Part shown: positions 59,958 through 64,000 of the stretch, in pieces | Layout: each line of letters opens with the position of its first letter | How positions within the stretch are numbered: the first letter of the stretch is position 1 | Source: Euglena gracilis | Taxonomy: Eukaryota > Euglenida > Euglenophyceae > Euglenales | Assembly (NCBI GenBank): GCA_039621445.1 | Contig: CP154955.1 | Coordinates: forward strand, 53,883,341 to 53,947,340 | DNA: 64,000 nucleotides | Direction of reading: 5' to 3' | Notes under the pieces: generated by a model | What the model saw: the letters and a program-made list of their open reading frames with translations, nothing else | What the model was told of the DNA's origin: nothing | Databases searched by the model: none | Position numbers and translations under genes: made by a program

Positions 59958-62950
59958 AACCGGGGTGGTCCGTAAGCGTCCCTTTTACAAACAGTCTCTC
60001 TAGGGCTCGATTGATTTGAAGTTCAAAAGTCGAAAGAAAGTCGAGAAGGTATTTTTTGATGTGTGTGGATGCAGGATGTTTGGGATACCAGAGATCAAAG
60101 TTTTCAAGTGCAAAATATTGACCAAAATATTTGAATTTGCATCCCAATTTTCTCGTGGACTTTTGGTTGATTGTGCTGGGACAGGTTTTTTTAGCTGCTG
60201 TTTAAGGACCTCCTTGTGACAAGCACACACTGCACAGACCTAGAACATACGATTCATCGCAACACACAGTCGGCACAACTGCACATCCACACCTACACAC
60301 ATGCTCGACGACGGCCTTTGCGTTCTGGCTCAGCCCCAAAATCCGTGCCATTCACTTCTATTGGTCGTTCGTTTTCCCTAAAAATGCAGCGAAAAATCGC
60401 TACCCATGTAAATATAACCTGGACGGAGGGGGGAGAAGATGGACTGACCTGGCACCCCGCCAGGTTATTGGGGTTTCGAAAGTTGCAGATTAAATGAAGG
60501 ACAAACCGACTTTAGTAAACCCCCCCCCCAAATAACACCCCACCCGGGGGCCGATTTCGAGTGCCAATATAACACCCCCCCTGTTTTCCTTTGGTTTTCC
60601 ATGTAAAAATAGCACTTCCCAGATAACAGCCCCCTGTTTTCCTCTGGTTTCCATGTAAACAACCCCCCCCCCAAATAACACCCCCCCCGGGGCCCAGCTC
60701 GGGTGCCCAAATAACACACCGGGGGGTGTGCTATTTGGGGGGGTTTATATGTTTTCATTGAGGAACCTTGAGTGGTGGGTGGTGGTCGTGTGGCGGGGTC
60801 CCTTGGTCCCCCCGCCCCCGGCGAATGAAAACCCTCAAATCCAAGGGTGGGGCAAAATGCTCAGAAAGAGGCTGACCCATCGGGGTGACTTCAGGGGGGA
60901 CAAGGACGCATTCGTCAATTAATCCCACGTGGTCCACCACCCACCCAAGCATATTGGGCCAGAAGCGCAAAGAGCACCGGCCATGAACAGACAAGAAGTT
61001 TTGGTGCAACTCTAGTCCCCCAGGAGGATTCCAGCCAGCCAGACCCCTCTCCTGGTGCACGGTTGGTTTGCGTTAGGGACAACCCCGGAATCAGTGCTTT
61101 GAACCGAAAATTTTCGGAAGAGGGGGCCAAAAAATGGCCAAAAATGGTGTTTTTGAAGTTTTTTGGGGTGTTTCGGAAAAATTTTGGCTGAAAATCCCGA
61201 CCCAACTGGATGTGGCCTTTTCCGCAAGATTTTCGGACCATCTGCTCTAGCCAAACAGATCGCTGGAAGCAGATCCCTTGCACCCCACTTCAAGCCAGCA
61301 CCTTTTGTCCAGCCAGCCGGCCAGATGGACCCCGTCCTCGAGAAACTCGCCCCTGCATGAGCCAAATCAGCCTGCAGAGATTTGAAAAACATGTTTTGGT
61401 TTCTGGGGGGGGGATCAACTTTCAACCCAACTTTGCCAAGTTTTGTTCCCACTGTGAGGGCTGAGACACCTGTTTTTCCCCCTGTTCAAACCCCTGCTGC
61501 TGAGATTCTCAAAACAGAAAATGAGTGCTTGGGAGAGCCACAAAGCTCTGATTGCATTTTGTTGCCTATTTATTTGATAGAATCCGACAGGAAAAACCCC
61601 AACCCTTGGAAAAAAGGTTGTAAGCCTGCCTTGAAAGCCTGAAACAAGTTACAGCTACAATAAAGACACGCATGGGGAATTTTTTATTTGAATATGTAAG
61701 CCTCCCACCTCACACTGGAGGCTGAGAAGAACAATGGGCCCAACGGGGAAAGGAGCAAAACCCCTTGTTGCATCTGTGGTCAGCCAGCTGCCACCACTAA
61801 CCCAGCAGCACGGTCCCACCGCCCTTGCCTCACACCTGCTCTTATTTGGTCACTCAACCCATCAGAGGGTCCATTTCGGTTTGTTTTGCTCCCCTCATGT
61901 TGTCGTGGCTGCATGATGCCCAACGCATTTTTTTTATACCATGCCAGCCAATTTGTTCAGCCATGAATCACTGAAACAAACCGGGCCAGCCCACCACCCC
62001 AGCCATCCCCTGGCTCGCCCGTGGTTCCGCCCTCCCCCGTGATCGCCCCAGTGACCGCGTGACTGCACTGGGCTTGGGCTCTCTGGTTTTCTTCGTGACA
62101 CACCACCACATTTGGCTTCATGTGACCTTTGTCTTATGGATGCATTCTAGAGAATTTCCGTGACGACTCACAACCCTGCCATCTGCAACAAGCGCTGGTT
62201 TGGCAACCAGGAAATGAAGGAGTCCGAAAAACGGAAGCAGGCAGGGGGTCGACATCACAGTTTTTTGCAAGCTTGGCCCTTGGTTTTGTCCATGGGGGCT
62301 CTCCAGGTACCACTGGAGGGGGTCGAAATACTCAAAATGCAACCCGCCAGAAGAAACACGAAAACAAAAAGCACGTCAAAGAAATTTACCTTGCACACAA
62401 ACATGTTTTTCCAGGCGGCTGTGGAGCTTTAGGTGAAAATAAGCATCTTTCTGGCGGACTTTTTCACAAAACCAACCCTCTCTTAAACATGGGAAGATGT
62501 TTCCCAAGTGTTCCAGTCTGAGCGGAATTGCGCAAATAAAAAGTGTAAAACTTTTTCATAGGGCACAATACAGCATCACCACACACGCGCACATGCTTTT
62601 TAACTTTTGATGCGCGCAAATGCTAAGTTGCGCTTCCGTTTTCCTGGGGTATGAATGTTAACAGGACAACGGTGATACTGAACGGCACCCCAAGTTGACT
62701 GAGCAACCGCGAGTCTGGCGGCTGCCTCCCCAGGAGCCCTCTCCTGGCGTGGACGGCGGCGACCCAGCACGGACACCTCGGGCTCCGCACTTTGCCCTTG
62801 CGAGGCCATGCCTTACTCGCCGGCGATCTGCTGTTTGATTGTGGCGCGTTGGGTTAGGAGTCCCTGCTTAGTGCCTTTTTTCGCCGGAGTTGGCTGACTC
62901 CTAAATTGCCCTTCGACACCCAAAAGACAGGAGAACACCTCAACTCAAGA
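59958..62950. other. Repeats and unassigned sequence
   Basis: MITE relative 59958-60215, CAAATAACACCCCCC palindromic blocks 60515-60745. 61700-61965 is an ORF with a Cx2C...Hx2C...Cx2C spacing (C-C-I-C-G, S-H-R-P-C, C-C-R-G-C) but no start. 62130-62520 has open frames without recognisable domains. Confidence 0.35.
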
Positions 62951-63050
62951 CTACGAAGTCACCCAAGAAAGTTCAAGTCAAATTCAAATTCCAGAACGAG
63001 AAGAACCAGCTGAACATCAAACTTCGAAAAAAATTCACCAACTGACTTCA

Positions 63051-63671
63051 ATGAAGGATTGGTATTACGACGAGAAGCTGCGGTGGCCGCAGCAGCTGGA
63101 GAACCTGGAGATGCGGACAAGCCGTGGCAAGCTGTGGTCACCCCTTCCCCACCCCTCTCAGAAATTTCACAACAGCCAAACCCCCCCAGTGACCACAGCC
63201 CTTGGCAGACAGTGGTCAAGAAGTCCAGAAAAGGGAAAGGACCCATGGCCCCAGGCCTTCCAAGGCCCAGCACAGACAGGTCTTCCAGGGCCAAGTACCC
63301 TTACAATTCAAAATGCCAGCCAGGAATTCAGGCCAGAGAGCCAGAGCCCACATGGGCAGATGGAACCAAGGCCAAGGGGGAGAGCATCACAGAGGCCATG
63401 GAGGCCAGTATTTCAAGTCAACCCCCACTGGGAGAGGTCAACCAAAAGGTCTGCCAAAAACTTCTTTTCAAAAAGTCTGTTCCACATTCCCCACCAAGGG
63501 GCAGGGGCCTCAATGCCCCCCAAGATTTCAATTGGGCATGGGAGCCAAAGACAGAGAAAGATGCCCAAGACCCAAGGGGGGTCGAGACCATTCAACAAGG
63601 GCAGGGGACCCTTTCAAAGGGCAATGGCTGTTAATATCTGCTGGGCCACGACGACATTCCCCAGGCCATGA
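63051..63671 (+). CDS. gag/ORF1-like reading frame, possibly frameshifted
   Basis: Two overlapping plus frames are open. One has a true ATG at 63051 (M-K-D-W-Y-Y-D-E-K-L, 206 codons). The other runs 63059-63634 and contains a repeated P-W-Q-A-V-V / P-W-Q-T-V-V-K-K-S-R-K motif, reminiscent of the N-terminal region of some retrotransposon ORF1/gag proteins. No reverse transcriptase follows within the window. Function is a guess. Confidence 0.3.
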   Translation: MKDWYYDEKLRWPQQLENLEMRTSRGKLWSPLPHPSQKFHNSQTPPVTTALGRQWSRSPEKGKDPWPQAFQGPAQTGLPGPSTLTIQNASQEFRPESQSPHGQMEPRPRGRASQRPWRPVFQVNPHWERSTKRSAKNFFSKSLFHIPHQGAGASMPPKISIGHGSQRQRKMPKTQGGSRPFNKGRGPFQRAMAVNICWATTTFPRP

Positions 63672-63789
63672 AGGCAACACACCAGGGCCATGGCGGCCAT
63701 TTATTTTCAAGCCCACTGGGCACATTATGCACAGGCCACTGGGGCCAGAAGCCAAGGGGCAGCCCCATGTTCCCGCCCATGAGTGTTTC

Positions 63790-63950
63790 ATTTCGGCTTG
63801 TCGGCTTTTTGACACATTTTTTGCGGCTTTTCGGCTTTTTAGCCGTTGTTTTTCGGCTTTTCGGCGATTATGCCGTTCACTTTTGGCTTTTCGGCTTTTT
63901 TGCCACTCATTTTTGGCAATTCGGTTTTTTAGCCGTATACTGCTGCAGTT
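63790..63950. repeat. TTTTCGGCTTTTCGGC degenerate repeat
   Basis: About ten degenerate units of CGGCTTTT. The minus strand is open as a Lys/Arg/Ala-rich peptide (R-K-A-K-S...), probably a by-product of the repeat. Confidence 0.6.
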
Positions 63951-64000
63951 CTGCACTTCCTGTCTCCCCTTTTTGTCTGGTGCTTCTTCCCTTTGTGCTT

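Noticed and set aside
62600-62860. Structural RNA gene (tRNA or rRNA fragment)
   Set aside because: GC-rich and structured-looking, but no cloverleaf or recognisable rRNA motif could be traced.

Overview
The window reads as nuclear DNA of a euglenid (Euglena-like) protist. The main reason is the introns. Beside GT-AG introns (donors mostly GTGTG or GTGCG) there are many introns without GT-AG ends. Their termini are complementary, and the pairing starts at position +4 and position -6, most often CAG at +4..+6 with CTG at -8..-6. That is the known signature of euglenid nonconventional introns. Using this rule as a ruler, 14 junctions in three genes give frame-preserving joins in the exact register (one with two alternative donors), and two more fit one base off. 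The remaining DNA is repeat-rich: G/C homopolymer blocks, hairpins, tandem repeats and small inverted-repeat transposons.

Layout. (1) 738-1313 (+): last three exons of an unknown gene with an acidic C-terminus. (2) 1314-5379: G-tract repeats and a tandem 215-230 bp repeat, one copy split by a hAT-type MITE whose empty site lies 0.8 kb away. (3) 5380-11485 (+): exons 4-9 of casein kinase 2 alpha, in large repeat-filled introns. Exons 1-3 of the same kinase lie 3.8 kb downstream on the opposite strand (15636-15294), although the reading frame joins perfectly. (4) 12164-18008: inverted-repeat elements, two of which carry related ORFs of an undescribed protein family. (5) 18248-21260: composite inverted-repeat element with degenerate telomere-like repeats, then duplicated repeats. 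(6) 21840-23800: a third member of the protein family, followed on the minus strand by exons ending in a PHD-type zinc finger, and flanked by hairpins. (7) 23840-24463 (+): 3' end of an unknown charged protein. (8) 24747-57874 (+): a plasma-membrane-type Ca2+ ATPase (P-type IIB) with at least 22 exons over 33 kb and about 985 residues recovered. All catalytic motifs are present; the exon(s) for transmembrane helix 7 were not found. Its introns are packed with MITEs, several with clean 8-bp target duplications. (9) 57875-64000: repeats, short possible exons, and a gag-like ORF near the right end.

The two recognisable genes are housekeeping genes: a Ser/Thr kinase and a calcium export pump that is usually calmodulin-regulated. 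The notable biology is in the gene architecture (nonconventional introns, an apparently inverted exon block) and in a candidate new transposon-borne protein family. All exon calls are from translation by eye; no transcript or database search was available.
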